This document shows positions 7,230-16,854 of a stretch of 62,727 nucleotides of DNA, one piece after another (position 1 is the stretch's first letter; every line of letters begins with the position of its first letter). Both the position numbers and the translations under genes were made by a program. The notes beneath the pieces were generated by a model that searched no databases, was not told the origin of the DNA, and was given only the letters and a program-made list of their open reading frames with translations. Source of the DNA: Psychroflexus maritimus (GTDB lineage: Bacteria; Bacteroidota; Bacteroidia; Flavobacteriales; Flavobacteriaceae); NCBI RefSeq assembly GCF_011089875.1, contig NZ_JAANAS010000034.1, forward strand, positions 1-62,727, in the 5' to 3' direction.

Positions 7230-9365
7230 ATGAGTTCTACTAATAAGAAAAGTAACAACAAAAATTCGGGCAAGAAATCTATTAATAATAAATCAGGTAA
7301 ACCCAAAAAACCAAAGTTTAGTTCATGGTGGATATATATTGGGATTATTGCCATATTTATAGGTGTACAACTATTTGGTGGCAGCGGTTTTAGCAAAATT
7401 CAAGAAACAAGTCCAAGCGAATTTGAAAGTTTTTTGAAAAATGGTGATATTGAACGTGTAGTTATTATTAAAAACAATCGTGTTGCTGAAGTTTACTTGA
7501 GCCCAGAAGCAAAAGAACAACCTCAGCACCAACGAGTAACAGATAATGAAGTTTTCCCTTCTCCTAACACTCCTCACTACGAATTTGAATTTGGAGATTT
7601 ACAAAATTTTGAAAATAAAGTAAATTCAACTATTAGGGAAAATAACTTAGAAACTAAAGTTTCATTTGATACACGAACTAATGTTTGGGGTGATGTATTA
7701 ATTGGGCTTCTTCCTTTTGTTTTGATTATTGGAATTTGGATTTTTATCATGCGAAGAATGAGCGGTGGAGCCGGTGGTGGAGCTGGTGGTCAATTATTCA
7801 ATATCGGAAAATCAAAAGCTAAACTCTTTGATGAAAAAACTGATGTAAAAACATCATTTAAAGACGTTGCTGGCCTTGAAGGGGCTAAGGATGAAGTTCA
7901 AGAAATTGTAGATTTCTTGAAAAAACCTGATAAATACACCAACTTAGGCGGTAAAATTCCTAAAGGAGCTATACTTGTTGGTCCTCCAGGTACAGGTAAG
8001 ACCTTATTAGCAAAAGCAGTTGCAGGAGAGGCAGGAGTACCTTTCTTCTCTTTGTCGGGTTCAGATTTTGTTGAAATGTTTGTAGGGGTAGGAGCTTCAC
8101 GAGTTAGAGATTTGTTTAAACAAGCTAAAGACAAATCTCCCGCAATCATTTTCATTGACGAAATTGACGCCATAGGTAGAGCCCGTGGAAAAAATAATTT
8201 TTCTGGTTCAAATGATGAAAGAGAAAATACACTTAACCAACTGCTCACCGAAATGGATGGGTTTGGAAGTAAAACTAATGTTATTGTGCTTGCTGCTACC
8301 AACCGTGCAGACGTTCTTGACAAAGCTTTAGTGAGGGCGGGAAGATTTGACCGACAAATTTATGTTGATTTACCCGATTTAAACGAAAGAAAAGAAATTT
8401 TTGAAGTTCACCTGAAACCTTTGAAAAAAATTGATGATGAACTAGATACCGATTTCCTAGCTAAACAAACCCCAGGCTTTTCTGGTGCAGATATTGCTAA
8501 TGTGTGTAATGAAGCTGCTTTAATTGCGGCTAGAAATGATCACAAAGCAGTTGGAAAACAAGACTTCTTAGATGCTGTTGACCGTATTATTGGTGGTCTT
8601 GAAAAAAAGAACAAAATCATGACTATAGACGAGAAAAAGGCAATTGCTTATCACGAAGCTGGTCATGCCACTGTAAGTTGGTTATTAGAGCACGCCGCTC
8701 CATTAGTAAAAGTCACCATAGTGCCTAGAGGACAATCGTTGGGTGCTGCTTGGTATTTACCTGAAGAACGACTAATTGTTAGGACTGAACAAATGCTTGA
8801 CGAAATGTGTGCTACCATGGGAGGTAGAGCTGCAGAGAAAGTTATGTTTGATAAAATTTCTACTGGAGCTTTGAGCGATTTAGAGAAAGTGACCAAACAA
8901 GCAAAAGCTATGGTTACCATCTACGGCTTGAATGAAAAAGTAGGAAACCTAACTTATTACGATTCTCAGGGCCAAGAACCTAATTTCACAAAGCCTTACA
9001 GTGAAAAAACCTCTGAACTTATCGATCAAGAAATTTCGAAAATTATTGAAGAGCAATACAATAGAGCAATTAACATCCTTAAAGACAATAAAGATAAGTT
9101 GGTTAATTTAGCTGAAAAATTGCTAGAGAAGGAAGTAATTTTTAAAGATGATATGGAAAAAATCTTCGGAAAAAGACCCTTTAAGAAAAAGGAAATGGTT
9201 GAAAATAAAGCTTCAAAAGCTTCTCGATTAACTTCCGAAAAAAAGAAAGCTGAAGAAGACAGAAAAACTCCAACTACAAATGAAGAAGTTAAGGATGATA
9301 AAAATGGAGCTGAAGCTGAAGAAAATCTAAAAGAAAAGCCCGATAATAAGGCAGATAACAATTAA
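7230..9365 (+). CDS. ftsH: ATP-dependent zinc metalloprotease FtsH
   Basis: Membrane-anchored AAA+ protease that degrades misassembled membrane proteins and regulatory targets. 711 residues: a basic, Asn/Lys-rich N-tail (1-32), TM1 at about 33-50, a periplasmic domain, TM2 at about 153-173, then the AAA module with Walker A GPPGTGKT (residues 251-258), Walker B IIFIDEIDAIG and the SRH. The protease zinc site HEAGH is at 475-479. The C-terminus (from about residue 650) is a charged, low-complexity tail typical of Bacteroidota FtsH. It forms an operon with rsfS and is followed by a terminator. Confidence 0.97.
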   Translation: MSSTNKKSNNKNSGKKSINNKSGKPKKPKFSSWWIYIGIIAIFIGVQLFGGSGFSKIQETSPSEFESFLKNGDIERVVIIKNNRVAEVYLSPEAKEQPQHQRVTDNEVFPSPNTPHYEFEFGDLQNFENKVNSTIRENNLETKVSFDTRTNVWGDVLIGLLPFVLIIGIWIFIMRRMSGGAGGGAGGQLFNIGKSKAKLFDEKTDVKTSFKDVAGLEGAKDEVQEIVDFLKKPDKYTNLGGKIPKGAILVGPPGTGKTLLAKAVAGEAGVPFFSLSGSDFVEMFVGVGASRVRDLFKQAKDKSPAIIFIDEIDAIGRARGKNNFSGSNDERENTLNQLLTEMDGFGSKTNVIVLAATNRADVLDKALVRAGRFDRQIYVDLPDLNERKEIFEVHLKPLKKIDDELDTDFLAKQTPGFSGADIANVCNEAALIAARNDHKAVGKQDFLDAVDRIIGGLEKKNKIMTIDEKKAIAYHEAGHATVSWLLEHAAPLVKVTIVPRGQSLGAAWYLPEERLIVRTEQMLDEMCATMGGRAAEKVMFDKISTGALSDLEKVTKQAKAMVTIYGLNEKVGNLTYYDSQGQEPNFTKPYSEKTSELIDQEISKIIEEQYNRAINILKDNKDKLVNLAEKLLEKEVIFKDDMEKIFGKRPFKKKEMVENKASKASRLTSEKKKAEEDRKTPTTNEEVKDDKNGAEAEENLKEKPDNKADNN

Positions 9366-9388
9366 TAAAAAAAAAATTTAACCCATAG

Positions 9389-9433
9389 GAGCTTATATTT
9401 TCCAGCAAGACGGAATATATAAGCTCTTTTCTT
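9389..9433 (+). terminator. rho-independent terminator after ftsH
   Basis: Arms at 9389-9403 (GAGCTTATATTTTCC) and 9412-9426 (GGAATATATAAGCTC) pair at 14 of 15 positions with an 8-nt loop, followed by TTTTCTT. Confidence 0.8.
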
Positions 9434-9553
9434 ATTAGCTAACTAGAAGTTTTTTAGCTTTTTATCCAAAAAAAATGTAATACCGCGCTTTTCAGTAGCT
9501 TGAAAGATAAATTAGAATCGATTTTACAAGAAGGAATTTAAAAGTTGAAGAAT

Positions 9554-9615
9554 AAAAAAATTGCTTAAAAATGAATGCTTTCAGCTATGAGCAATATTCA
9601 TTTCTAAGCAATTTT
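9554..9615 (-). terminator. terminator after rocD
   Basis: Arms at 9557-9576 and 9596-9615 pair at 19 of 20 positions with a 19-nt loop. On the minus strand the stem is followed by a run of T (complement of the A-run at 9554-9560). The rest of the ftsH-rocD gap shows nothing else. Confidence 0.75.
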
Positions 9616-9636
9616 AGAAAATGCTAAACTATAACA

Positions 9637-10917
9637 TTATTTTTCAAATTCTTTTAAAGTATTCTTAATTATTGAAACACAATCTAATAACTGCTCTTTG
9701 TTAATCACTAAAGGAGGAGCAAAACGAATGATATTTCCGTGAGTTGGCTTTGCTAACAGCCCATTTTCCTTCAATGCCATACAAATTTTCCATGCTGTTG
9801 AAGAGTCTTCGGTATCGTTAATTACGATCGCATTTAGTAACCCTCGTCCGCGAACTAAATTCACAATTGAAGATTGATCTATATATTTTTGCAATTCAGA
9901 ACGAAACAAATTACCTAAAGCTCTTGCATTTTGGGCAAGTTGTTCATCTTTTACAACTTCTAAAGCTTCCATTGCAACCGCAGCGGCAACTGGATTACCT
10001 CCAAAAGTAGAACCATGTTGTCCAGGTTGAATTACTTCCATAATAGTATCATCGGCTAAAACCGCAGAAACTGGATAAGCTCCACCAGATAAAGCTTTAC
10101 CCAAAATGAGTAAATCGGGTCTTGAATAAGTAGGTTGTCGCTCACAGTGTCCTTGGCAATTACATTTACCACAAACGGCTAATAAAGCACCGGTCCTTGC
10201 AATACCGGTCTGAATCTCATCGGCCATAAAAAGCACTTCATTTTCATTACAAAGTCTTTTTACTTCAGGAATAAACGAATCTTGAGGTGTATAAACCCCA
10301 GCTTCACCTTGAATTGGTTCTACTAAAACACCCGCTATATTTTTATTATCACTTAAAACTTTTTCTAATGAAGCTGTATCATCATAAGCAATTTTAATAA
10401 ATCCCGGTGTATAGGGGCCAAAGTTCTTTCTAGCTCCTTCGTCATTACTAAATGAAATTATTGTAGTTGTTCTTCCGTGAAAGTTATTTTCAAAAACTAC
10501 AATCTGAGCTTCAGTTTCAGCAATTCCTTTTTTCTCGTACGCCCATTTTCTACAAATTTTAATCGCAGTTTCTACAGCTTCTGCTCCTGTATTCATAGGT
10601 AAAAGCTTATCAAAATTAAAGTATTCAGTAGCGTATTTTTCGAAAACACCTAATACATTATTATGAAAAGCACGAGAAGTTAGGGTAATCGTTCCAGCTT
10701 GTTTAGACATAGCACCAACAATTCTTGGATGACAATGCCCTTGATTTACAGCTGAATAAGCAGAAAGAAAATCGTAGTATTTTTTGCCTTCAACGTCCCA
10801 AACAAAAACACCTTCACCTTTTTTTAGCACTGCTGGTAAGGGGTGGTAATTATGAGCACCGTATTTATCTTCTAAGTCTATTGCTTGTTGAGAACTTTTA
10901 ACGTCTTCTACTTTCAT
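9637..10917 (-). CDS. rocD: ornithine--oxo-acid aminotransferase
   Basis: PLP enzyme that converts ornithine and 2-oxoglutarate to glutamate semialdehyde and glutamate; cytoplasmic. 426 residues. LILGKALSGG carries the PLP lysine (K274), FMADEIQTGIARTG the cofactor Asp, and HGRTTTIISFS a substrate loop. Odd feature: a short insertion just before the PLP lysine holds four cysteines (C249, C252, C254, C258; CGKCNCQGHC) in a spacing that could bind a metal. A -7 box lies 38 nt upstream and a strong terminator follows, so it is monocistronic. Confidence 0.93.
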   Translation of the reverse strand: MKVEDVKSSQQAIDLEDKYGAHNYHPLPAVLKKGEGVFVWDVEGKKYYDFLSAYSAVNQGHCHPRIVGAMSKQAGTITLTSRAFHNNVLGVFEKYATEYFNFDKLLPMNTGAEAVETAIKICRKWAYEKKGIAETEAQIVVFENNFHGRTTTIISFSNDEGARKNFGPYTPGFIKIAYDDTASLEKVLSDNKNIAGVLVEPIQGEAGVYTPQDSFIPEVKRLCNENEVLFMADEIQTGIARTGALLAVCGKCNCQGHCERQPTYSRPDLLILGKALSGGAYPVSAVLADDTIMEVIQPGQHGSTFGGNPVAAAVAMEALEVVKDEQLAQNARALGNLFRSELQKYIDQSSIVNLVRGRGLLNAIVINDTEDSSTAWKICMALKENGLLAKPTHGNIIRFAPPLVINKEQLLDCVSIIKNTLKEFEK

Positions 10918-10955
10918 AGTTTTTTTGTTTTATAATCTTTAAAATTCAATTTTCG

Positions 10956-10963
10956 CAAAAATA
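10956..10963 (-). promoter_or_regulatory. -7 element of rocD (TATTTTTG)
   Basis: Exact TAnnTTTG match on the minus strand, 38 nt before the rocD start. Confidence 0.5.
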
Positions 10964-11197
10964 ACGAACTTCTAATCAATTATTCGTAAACCTATTTTAA
11001 TTCAAACATTTTCGTCTTATTTATTTTAATTTTAAATAAGCTAGTTCAGTCAATTTCAGGAATATTATTTACTTCTCGAATACTTTACAATAACTTAAAG
11101 TTTAGACAAAATGATTTAACTGGTGTTTAGCAACATTTGTCAATTAAAAATTTGATGGTTTTTTAGTCAATTTAGTTTGTTTTTTTAATAATAGCAG

Positions 11198-12265
11198 ATG
11201 ACTTACATACTATTTATCGCCTTGTTTCAGTTTGCTGTTTTACTTCTGTTGCTGCTTACTTCTGGAAAACTGAAGAATACAGAACGCATAATTGCACTTT
11301 TCTTTTCATTTGCTATAGCTCATTTTCTCTTAAAGTTTTTGATCCTAACAGTTTTCCACAGAGTAGATTTATTCAGAAACCTAACTACCTGCTTCACCTT
11401 AGGCTATGGTCCTATTTTGTACCTCTATATCCTAAAGTTTTACAACTTGAAGCAAGCTCTTAAGAATTGGATACATTTCTTAGTTTTCTTTTTGGCTTCA
11501 GCTGTATATATTTATTTGATATTGTTTAGCTTTCTATACAATCAAATTCCTGAAACACTCTTATTTTATTACAGGATCTCTACAATCCTTGCTTATTACC
11601 TATCTATAACAACATATGGTATCCTTAATTTGAGAATTATTTACAAAAACAAACACCGCTACCAGGGTTTTGAATGGAAAAGGCTATTCATCATCAATTT
11701 ACTTCTGTTTATACCGCCAATCATTAGCTTTGCATTAGGAGCATTGTTAAGTTCTGATGCCAATGAGCACTTTATCCCACGATCTATTATTTATATTTCG
11801 CTCATATCCATATCCGTGTTGCTCATGCAGCATTTGTATATTTTAAATAAAAAGAAAGAGGTTTTAAGAAAAAAAGAAATTACCTCAGGAAAATATTATA
11901 AGTCGGCACTTTCTAATGAGCAATTAAAACGCATTGCTGAACAACTAGAAACTTATATTAAAAATTCTAAACCATGGCTTAATGAAGACCTTTCTTTAGA
12001 AGTCTTATCCAAAAAAGCTGGAATACCAAAACATCACCTCACACAAGTTTTTAATTCGTACTACCACAAAAACTTCTATCAGTACATCAACAAATTCAGA
12101 GTAGAAAAGGCTAAAGAAATCATCATGGAAACCAACTCAAAAAAATCATTCATAGATATAGCTCATGAATGTGGTTTTAATTCTAAATCTTCATTCAATC
12201 GGTACTTTAAATCGTTTACACAGCAAACACCTTCAGAATTTAAAAAGAAAGCTCTTGCTTCTTGA
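11198..12265 (+). CDS. membrane-anchored AraC-family transcriptional regulator
   Basis: 355 residues in two parts. Residues 1 to about 215 contain around seven hydrophobic segments (e.g. FIALFQFAVLLLLLL, FLVFFLASAVYIYLILF, SIIYISLISISVLLM). Residues about 255-350 form an AraC/XylS DNA-binding domain: LSLEVLSKKAGIPKHHLTQVFN is the first helix-turn-helix and FIDIAHECGFNSKSSFNRYFK the second, ending in QTPSEFKKKA. It probably senses a signal at the inner membrane and activates nearby genes. The next gene, in the same direction after 372 bp, is a large TonB receptor followed by a phosphatase, the likely targets. Confidence 0.88.
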   Translation: MTYILFIALFQFAVLLLLLLTSGKLKNTERIIALFFSFAIAHFLLKFLILTVFHRVDLFRNLTTCFTLGYGPILYLYILKFYNLKQALKNWIHFLVFFLASAVYIYLILFSFLYNQIPETLLFYYRISTILAYYLSITTYGILNLRIIYKNKHRYQGFEWKRLFIINLLLFIPPIISFALGALLSSDANEHFIPRSIIYISLISISVLLMQHLYILNKKKEVLRKKEITSGKYYKSALSNEQLKRIAEQLETYIKNSKPWLNEDLSLEVLSKKAGIPKHHLTQVFNSYYHKNFYQYINKFRVEKAKEIIMETNSKKSFIDIAHECGFNSKSSFNRYFKSFTQQTPSEFKKKALAS

Positions 12266-12637
12266 AGCATTTAATTTAATATCTAATTAAATCGACTAGT
12301 ACTGGTTATTCATTTCAATTTAGAGAAAAAACTTTTTCAAAATGAATTATGTTTCACAAGAAGAGCTTTGAGCTGAAGATATTTTTAGGTGTGAATTATG
12401 ACTATAAAATTCATTCCAGCTCATTTTCTATTTGCTTAACCTGAATTAATGTTTTATTTACTTATTGATTGTAATTTATTAATAACAAACAAAGTATTCA
12501 TAATCAACTATTTAAACAAATAAAAAGTGTCATATAATTGGGTAAAACTGTAAAATGGGTCAGGAAAATGGGTGTGACTTAAAATTTGATTTTCATGTGA
12601 ATATTTGTGGAATAATAATTAAACAAATTAAGAAAAC
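12266..12637. other. long intergenic region before the second TonB receptor
   Basis: It holds no gene I can support. It contains an interrupted inverted repeat, TGAGCTG (12369-12375) with CAGCTCA (12417-12423), enclosing a smaller TGAATT/AATTCA pair, and the GGGT-type direct repeats at 12536-12573. A 7-of-8 match to the -7 element (AATATTTG) lies about 30 nt before the receptor start. Confidence 0.5.
12552..12573. promoter_or_regulatory. direct repeats AAAATGGGT, candidate AraC-type operator
   Basis: AAAATGGGT occurs at 12552-12560 and again at 12565-12573. A weaker copy, AATTGGGT, is at 12536-12543. AraC-type proteins commonly bind tandem direct repeats just upstream of the promoter, and this array lies 65-100 bp before the receptor start, next to an AraC gene. 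Binding is inferred. Confidence 0.35.
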
Positions 12638-15568
12638 ATGAGAAAAAAGCATTTTTTGAAACTTACTAAAAATAATAGATTGGGTATTTTAATCTTCGCG
12701 CTATTCATTTTTGGAACGTTTATGAATTACGCACAGAGCAACACCTCTAAATTAGAAGGTGTGGTTATAGACAGCTATGGCACTGTGCCTGGAGCTGAAA
12801 TAAAATTGGAAGGCACCGAAATAGGAACAGTAACAGATTTGTCTGGTCGGTTTTCAATTAAAAATGTACCATCGGGTGAAACGACACTTAGCATAACTTT
12901 CTTAGGCTATCAGACTTATGAAAAAACCTTGAACCTAGAGGCGGGAGTTTCAATGGATTTAGGTGAAATTACCTTAAAAGAGGATTATAGCGAACTAAAA
13001 GAGGTAGTTGTAAAAAGTACCTACAGACCATCGCAAGCAAGAGCCTTATCAATTCAAAAGAAATCTGCAGCCATTATGAATGTTCTGGCAGCAGATGCTA
13101 TTGGAAAACTACCCGACCGAAATGCAGCCGAAGCGGTTCAGAGGATTCAAGGTGTCTCAATAGAAAGAGACCATGGGGAAGGAAGATATGTAAGTGTGCG
13201 AGGTGCTCCTCTAAAATGGAACTCCAATCTTATCAATGGCAACCGACTACCAGCTGCTGTGGGGACGTCTGATGGCTTAGGGACAGGATCAGACCGATCA
13301 GTTCCTTTGGATATTTTTCCTTCAGAATTAATTCAATATGTTCAGTTGTCCAAAGCAATAACTCCAGATATGGAAGGTGATGCTATTGGAGGTTCGGTCA
13401 ATTTTATTACAAGAACTGCGCCTTATGAAAGAACACTGAACGTAAACCTAGCTGGTGGATACAACAACCAGGCTCAAGACGGAAGCTATAACGCTTCTGT
13501 ACTTTATGGCGATCGATTTTTTAACGATAAGCTAGGCATCATAATTTCAGGTGCCGCATGGGAGCGCAACTGGGGTACAGACAATTATGAAGTGGGATAT
13601 AATGCTGATTTGGAAGACCCTAACCAGCAATTTTCTGTTAGTCAATTAGAGCTTAGAGATTATATAGGGAAACGCTCAACGTTAGGACTAAATGTTGGGG
13701 CAGAATACAATTTTAATGATGATCATAAAATCTTCTTTAGAGGAATTTCGACAAGTTTTGAAGATGATGAAAGATCTAGAGAATTCTTATTTTTATTCAA
13801 TGAAGATGCTGCTCAAATCAGACAAAGAAAAGCCATTTGGGGCACCTACCTTAGCGGAGGAGAATTTGGTGGGGAGCATCAACTTACTGAAAAGACATCT
13901 TTGAGCTGGAAAGGGGCTACTTATAGAACTAAAGCTAATTTAGGATCTACTCCTACTCCAAATCCAGATGAAGGTGCAGGACTTTTATTAGGAATTTTCA
14001 GACAGCAAAATGTTGGCTTCCAAGGCCTTTCTCCTGATGGATATAAATACCTAGAGGGTGACGCTCCACAAGGGGTTGCCGGTGATCCTTTCAATAATAT
14101 TCAGCCAAATATGGCAAATCCTCTTTCTCCAGACCAACTGTTTATTGAAAACTTATTGAATTTTGAACAGTCTAGTGAAGAACAAGATTATATAGGTCAG
14201 CTAGATGTAGAGCATGAAGCTTCAGATAAGTTGACATTCAAATTTGGTGGAAAATTTAGATCGAAAACCAGAAGTGAAGCCTCTCCCCTCACCATATTTG
14301 TCCCTGGTGCGCTTGTAGGGGTTCCAGATTCTCCTTTTCCATTCCTAAATAATTATGAAACTGAAGCATTTCCTAGCAACGGTGGCTTCTTAACAGAATT
14401 AGGTGAAAATTATAACGACCAGTTAGTCGATCAAGTAACACAAGATGAACTTCTTAACTTGTTCAGACCAGAATCTATCGATGAACTAAACGCCATAAGA
14501 ATTCGCCAAGACGAAAATAACCCATCTTCAGCGGCAAGTTTTTTTGAAGGAACAGAAAATGTCTTTGCAGGATATGCAATGCTAACTTACAATATCAACG
14601 AAAAGCTTTCCTTCATTGGTGGTTTTAGAAACGAAATGACAAGCATAGATTATACGGGTAACAAAGTTATTTTAGATGAAGATGAGAATCCAAGTATTGT
14701 AGTGGCAGAAGGAAATAGAACCACAAACGCCTTTTTACCAATGGCGCATCTTAAATATTCGCCTGAAGACAACATCAATATTAGGGCAGCCTACACAAGA
14801 ACTTTTGCTAGACCAAGTTTTGGTAGCTTAAACCCAGGCACAACTCAAAATGATGCTTTCCAGGTTATTTCTAGAGGTAATCCTGACCTGAACCCTACTT
14901 TTTCAGATAATTTTGATTTGATGGGTGAATACTTTTTTGATAACGTGGGTGTGCTTTCTGGAGGCGTTTTTTATAAGCGAATCACAGATGATATTTTCAA
15001 CAGTACAAGTCAACAAAACATTAATGGCTTATTATACACCATTACAGAGCCAAGAAACTTAGAAAACGGTTATTTGGTAGGTTTTGAAGCAGGTTTATCT
15101 AAGCGACTTGATTTTCTGCCAGGAGTCTTGAGTGGTTTTGGTATAGATGTGAATTATACCTACACAGACTCTGAAGTAGATGTTCCTGTTTTTAATGTGA
15201 ATGGCGCTGGCACTATTGAAAAATCAATTCTAAAACAACCTTTACCTAATCAATCTCAGCACCTTTACAATGCCTCTTTATTTTATGAAAAATACGGAAT
15301 TCTAGCCCGTATTGCAGCAAACTACAAAGGAAAAAATGTTGTAGGGTTTTCAGAATTCGGCCCAGAACACAACCGCTGGTATGATGAAAATTTAACCATT
15401 GATTTTTCTGCCGCTTATGCCTTCAATAACAAAGTAAGGGTATTCTTGGAGTTGAATAATTTGACCAATGAACCACTGCGTTATTTCCATGGCAACGTTA
15501 ACCGACCTGAACAAGTTGAGTACTACTCATTGAGAGGTCAACTAGGTATTTCTTATCAATTATTTTAA
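12638..15568 (+). CDS. TonB-dependent receptor with N-terminal carboxypeptidase-regulatory domain
   Basis: Outer-membrane transporter of 976 residues. Signal peptide at about 1-33 (IFGTFMNYAQ), a carboxypeptidase-D regulatory-like domain at about 38-115 (LEGVVIDSYGTVPGAEIKLEG), a plug at about 130-260, then a beta-barrel ending GISYQLF. The plug signature LPDRNAAEAVQRIQGVSIER matches the TonB receptor subfamily first described in Xanthomonas and Caulobacter, often linked to uptake of polymers or complex nutrients. No SusD-like partner follows. The downstream gene, 12 bp away, encodes a lipoprotein phosphatase, suggesting a phosphorylated substrate is processed and imported. Confidence 0.9.
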   Translation: MRKKHFLKLTKNNRLGILIFALFIFGTFMNYAQSNTSKLEGVVIDSYGTVPGAEIKLEGTEIGTVTDLSGRFSIKNVPSGETTLSITFLGYQTYEKTLNLEAGVSMDLGEITLKEDYSELKEVVVKSTYRPSQARALSIQKKSAAIMNVLAADAIGKLPDRNAAEAVQRIQGVSIERDHGEGRYVSVRGAPLKWNSNLINGNRLPAAVGTSDGLGTGSDRSVPLDIFPSELIQYVQLSKAITPDMEGDAIGGSVNFITRTAPYERTLNVNLAGGYNNQAQDGSYNASVLYGDRFFNDKLGIIISGAAWERNWGTDNYEVGYNADLEDPNQQFSVSQLELRDYIGKRSTLGLNVGAEYNFNDDHKIFFRGISTSFEDDERSREFLFLFNEDAAQIRQRKAIWGTYLSGGEFGGEHQLTEKTSLSWKGATYRTKANLGSTPTPNPDEGAGLLLGIFRQQNVGFQGLSPDGYKYLEGDAPQGVAGDPFNNIQPNMANPLSPDQLFIENLLNFEQSSEEQDYIGQLDVEHEASDKLTFKFGGKFRSKTRSEASPLTIFVPGALVGVPDSPFPFLNNYETEAFPSNGGFLTELGENYNDQLVDQVTQDELLNLFRPESIDELNAIRIRQDENNPSSAASFFEGTENVFAGYAMLTYNINEKLSFIGGFRNEMTSIDYTGNKVILDEDENPSIVVAEGNRTTNAFLPMAHLKYSPEDNINIRAAYTRTFARPSFGSLNPGTTQNDAFQVISRGNPDLNPTFSDNFDLMGEYFFDNVGVLSGGVFYKRITDDIFNSTSQQNINGLLYTITEPRNLENGYLVGFEAGLSKRLDFLPGVLSGFGIDVNYTYTDSEVDVPVFNVNGAGTIEKSILKQPLPNQSQHLYNASLFYEKYGILARIAANYKGKNVVGFSEFGPEHNRWYDENLTIDFSAAYAFNNKVRVFLELNNLTNEPLRYFHGNVNRPEQVEYYSLRGQLGISYQLF

Positions 15569-15580
15569 TTAAAAAATCTT

Positions 15581-16648
15581 ATGAAACTTAATTTTATAGT
15601 ATTTCTTATCGCCATTTCTCTCGCTTCATGCGCAGATTATGAAAAAGGGGAGCAACCCCCAAAAACACTTACTACTGAAATAGACATTGTTCAAAATGAG
15701 ACTGGTGAGTATGCCATGAATTTTCAAGATGAAAAAGAATGGAAAATGAGCGTGGCATCTTCTGCTGAAGAATTGGATTGGAACACTTTAGTTCCTGTGA
15801 AAGATTACCAACAAAATCCAGAAGCCACCACTAGACAATTTTTTGGATTTGTGAACAAGGAAGGTGATTCCTTAGTCTTCAGTAATAAAAAAATCATGCT
15901 TGAAGGTGCGCATAACTTTAGAGATTTAGGCGGTATGAAAACTGAAGATGGAAAACGAGTAAAGTTTGGAATGATTTATAGAGCTGATAAGCTTTCAGAT
16001 ATCACAGAAAATGATGTAGAAAAATTACAAAATTTAGGCATTAAAACCATTTGTGATTTAAGAACCACTTCTGAAACCACTGAAGAACCAGACCGTATCA
16101 CAAGCAATGCCTCTTTTGCTTACTTCCATCTTCCTGTTGGCAAAGACAGCCTCATGGGTGGTGGTGGAGAAAAGGAAATGATAAAAGAAATCAAAAAATT
16201 TGATGCTGAAAAAAGCGCCGCATTTATGGCAGAAGCTACACGAGATTTTGCTGTTAAATTTAAAGATAGTTACAAGTCGTTGTATCAAAAACTAAACAAA
16301 AATGAAACACCACTGGTATATCATTGTACCGCTGGAAAAGACAGAACTGGCGTGGCCTCAGCTTTACTTTTAGATGTACTAGGCGTTAGCAAGGAAGACA
16401 TTTATGCAGACTATCTGATGTCTAACTATTATCGCTACGCAGAAAACGAAGAAACGCTAGAAAAAGCTGCAGTTTACGGCATAGACCACACCACACTAAG
16501 ACCCTTCATGGAAGTGAGAGAAAGCTATCTAGATGAAGCTTATGCTCAGATAAACAAGGAGTACTCTAGCGTCGAAAATTATTTTATAGAAGGTTTAGGG
16601 TTCACCCAAGACGACCTAGAAAAATTAAGAAGTCTTTTACTGTATTGA
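15581..16648 (+). CDS. lipoprotein tyrosine/serine phosphatase (Y_phosphatase3-type)
   Basis: 355 residues with a lipoprotein signal (LASC, Cys at about residue 17), so it is membrane-anchored outside the cytoplasm. The N-terminal ~100 residues look like a beta-rich accessory domain. The catalytic domain begins at LEGAHNFRDLGG, a hallmark of this phosphatase family, and contains IYRADKLSDIT and the P-loop HCTAGKDRTG with nucleophile C249 and R255. Substrates of relatives include phosphotyrosine peptides, phosphoinositides and other phosphoesters; which applies here is unknown. It follows the TonB receptor by 12 bp and precedes a terminator, so the two genes form an operon. Confidence 0.88.
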   Translation: MKLNFIVFLIAISLASCADYEKGEQPPKTLTTEIDIVQNETGEYAMNFQDEKEWKMSVASSAEELDWNTLVPVKDYQQNPEATTRQFFGFVNKEGDSLVFSNKKIMLEGAHNFRDLGGMKTEDGKRVKFGMIYRADKLSDITENDVEKLQNLGIKTICDLRTTSETTEEPDRITSNASFAYFHLPVGKDSLMGGGGEKEMIKEIKKFDAEKSAAFMAEATRDFAVKFKDSYKSLYQKLNKNETPLVYHCTAGKDRTGVASALLLDVLGVSKEDIYADYLMSNYYRYAENEETLEKAAVYGIDHTTLRPFMEVRESYLDEAYAQINKEYSSVENYFIEGLGFTQDDLEKLRSLLLY

Positions 16649-16682
16649 TTTTCATCTGAATTCAATTGTTTTTTTTTACGCC

Positions 16683-16717
16683 AAAGCCTTTCCAAAATTC
16701 GGAAAGGCTTTTTTTAT
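16683..16717 (+). terminator. terminator after the receptor-phosphatase operon
   Basis: AAAGCCTTTCC (16683-16693) and GGAAAGGCTTT (16701-16711) form a perfect 11-bp stem with a 7-nt loop followed by a T-run. Classic intrinsic terminator. Confidence 0.9.
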
Positions 16718-16854
16718 CGAATTAAGTAACTTTTGAACTCGTGAATAGAATCTATAGAAGTGACCCTATATTTTTGAAATTGTATTTGAGGGCTCTTTAA
16801 AAAATTAAATCCATTCTAAAATAATGCTTTTAAGCTACGCTGAGTACTTAATGA

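Noticed and set aside
7898-9361. Long open frames antisense to ftsH
   Set aside because: They mirror the conserved AAA and protease coding sequence in another frame and have low-complexity, serine/leucine-rich products.
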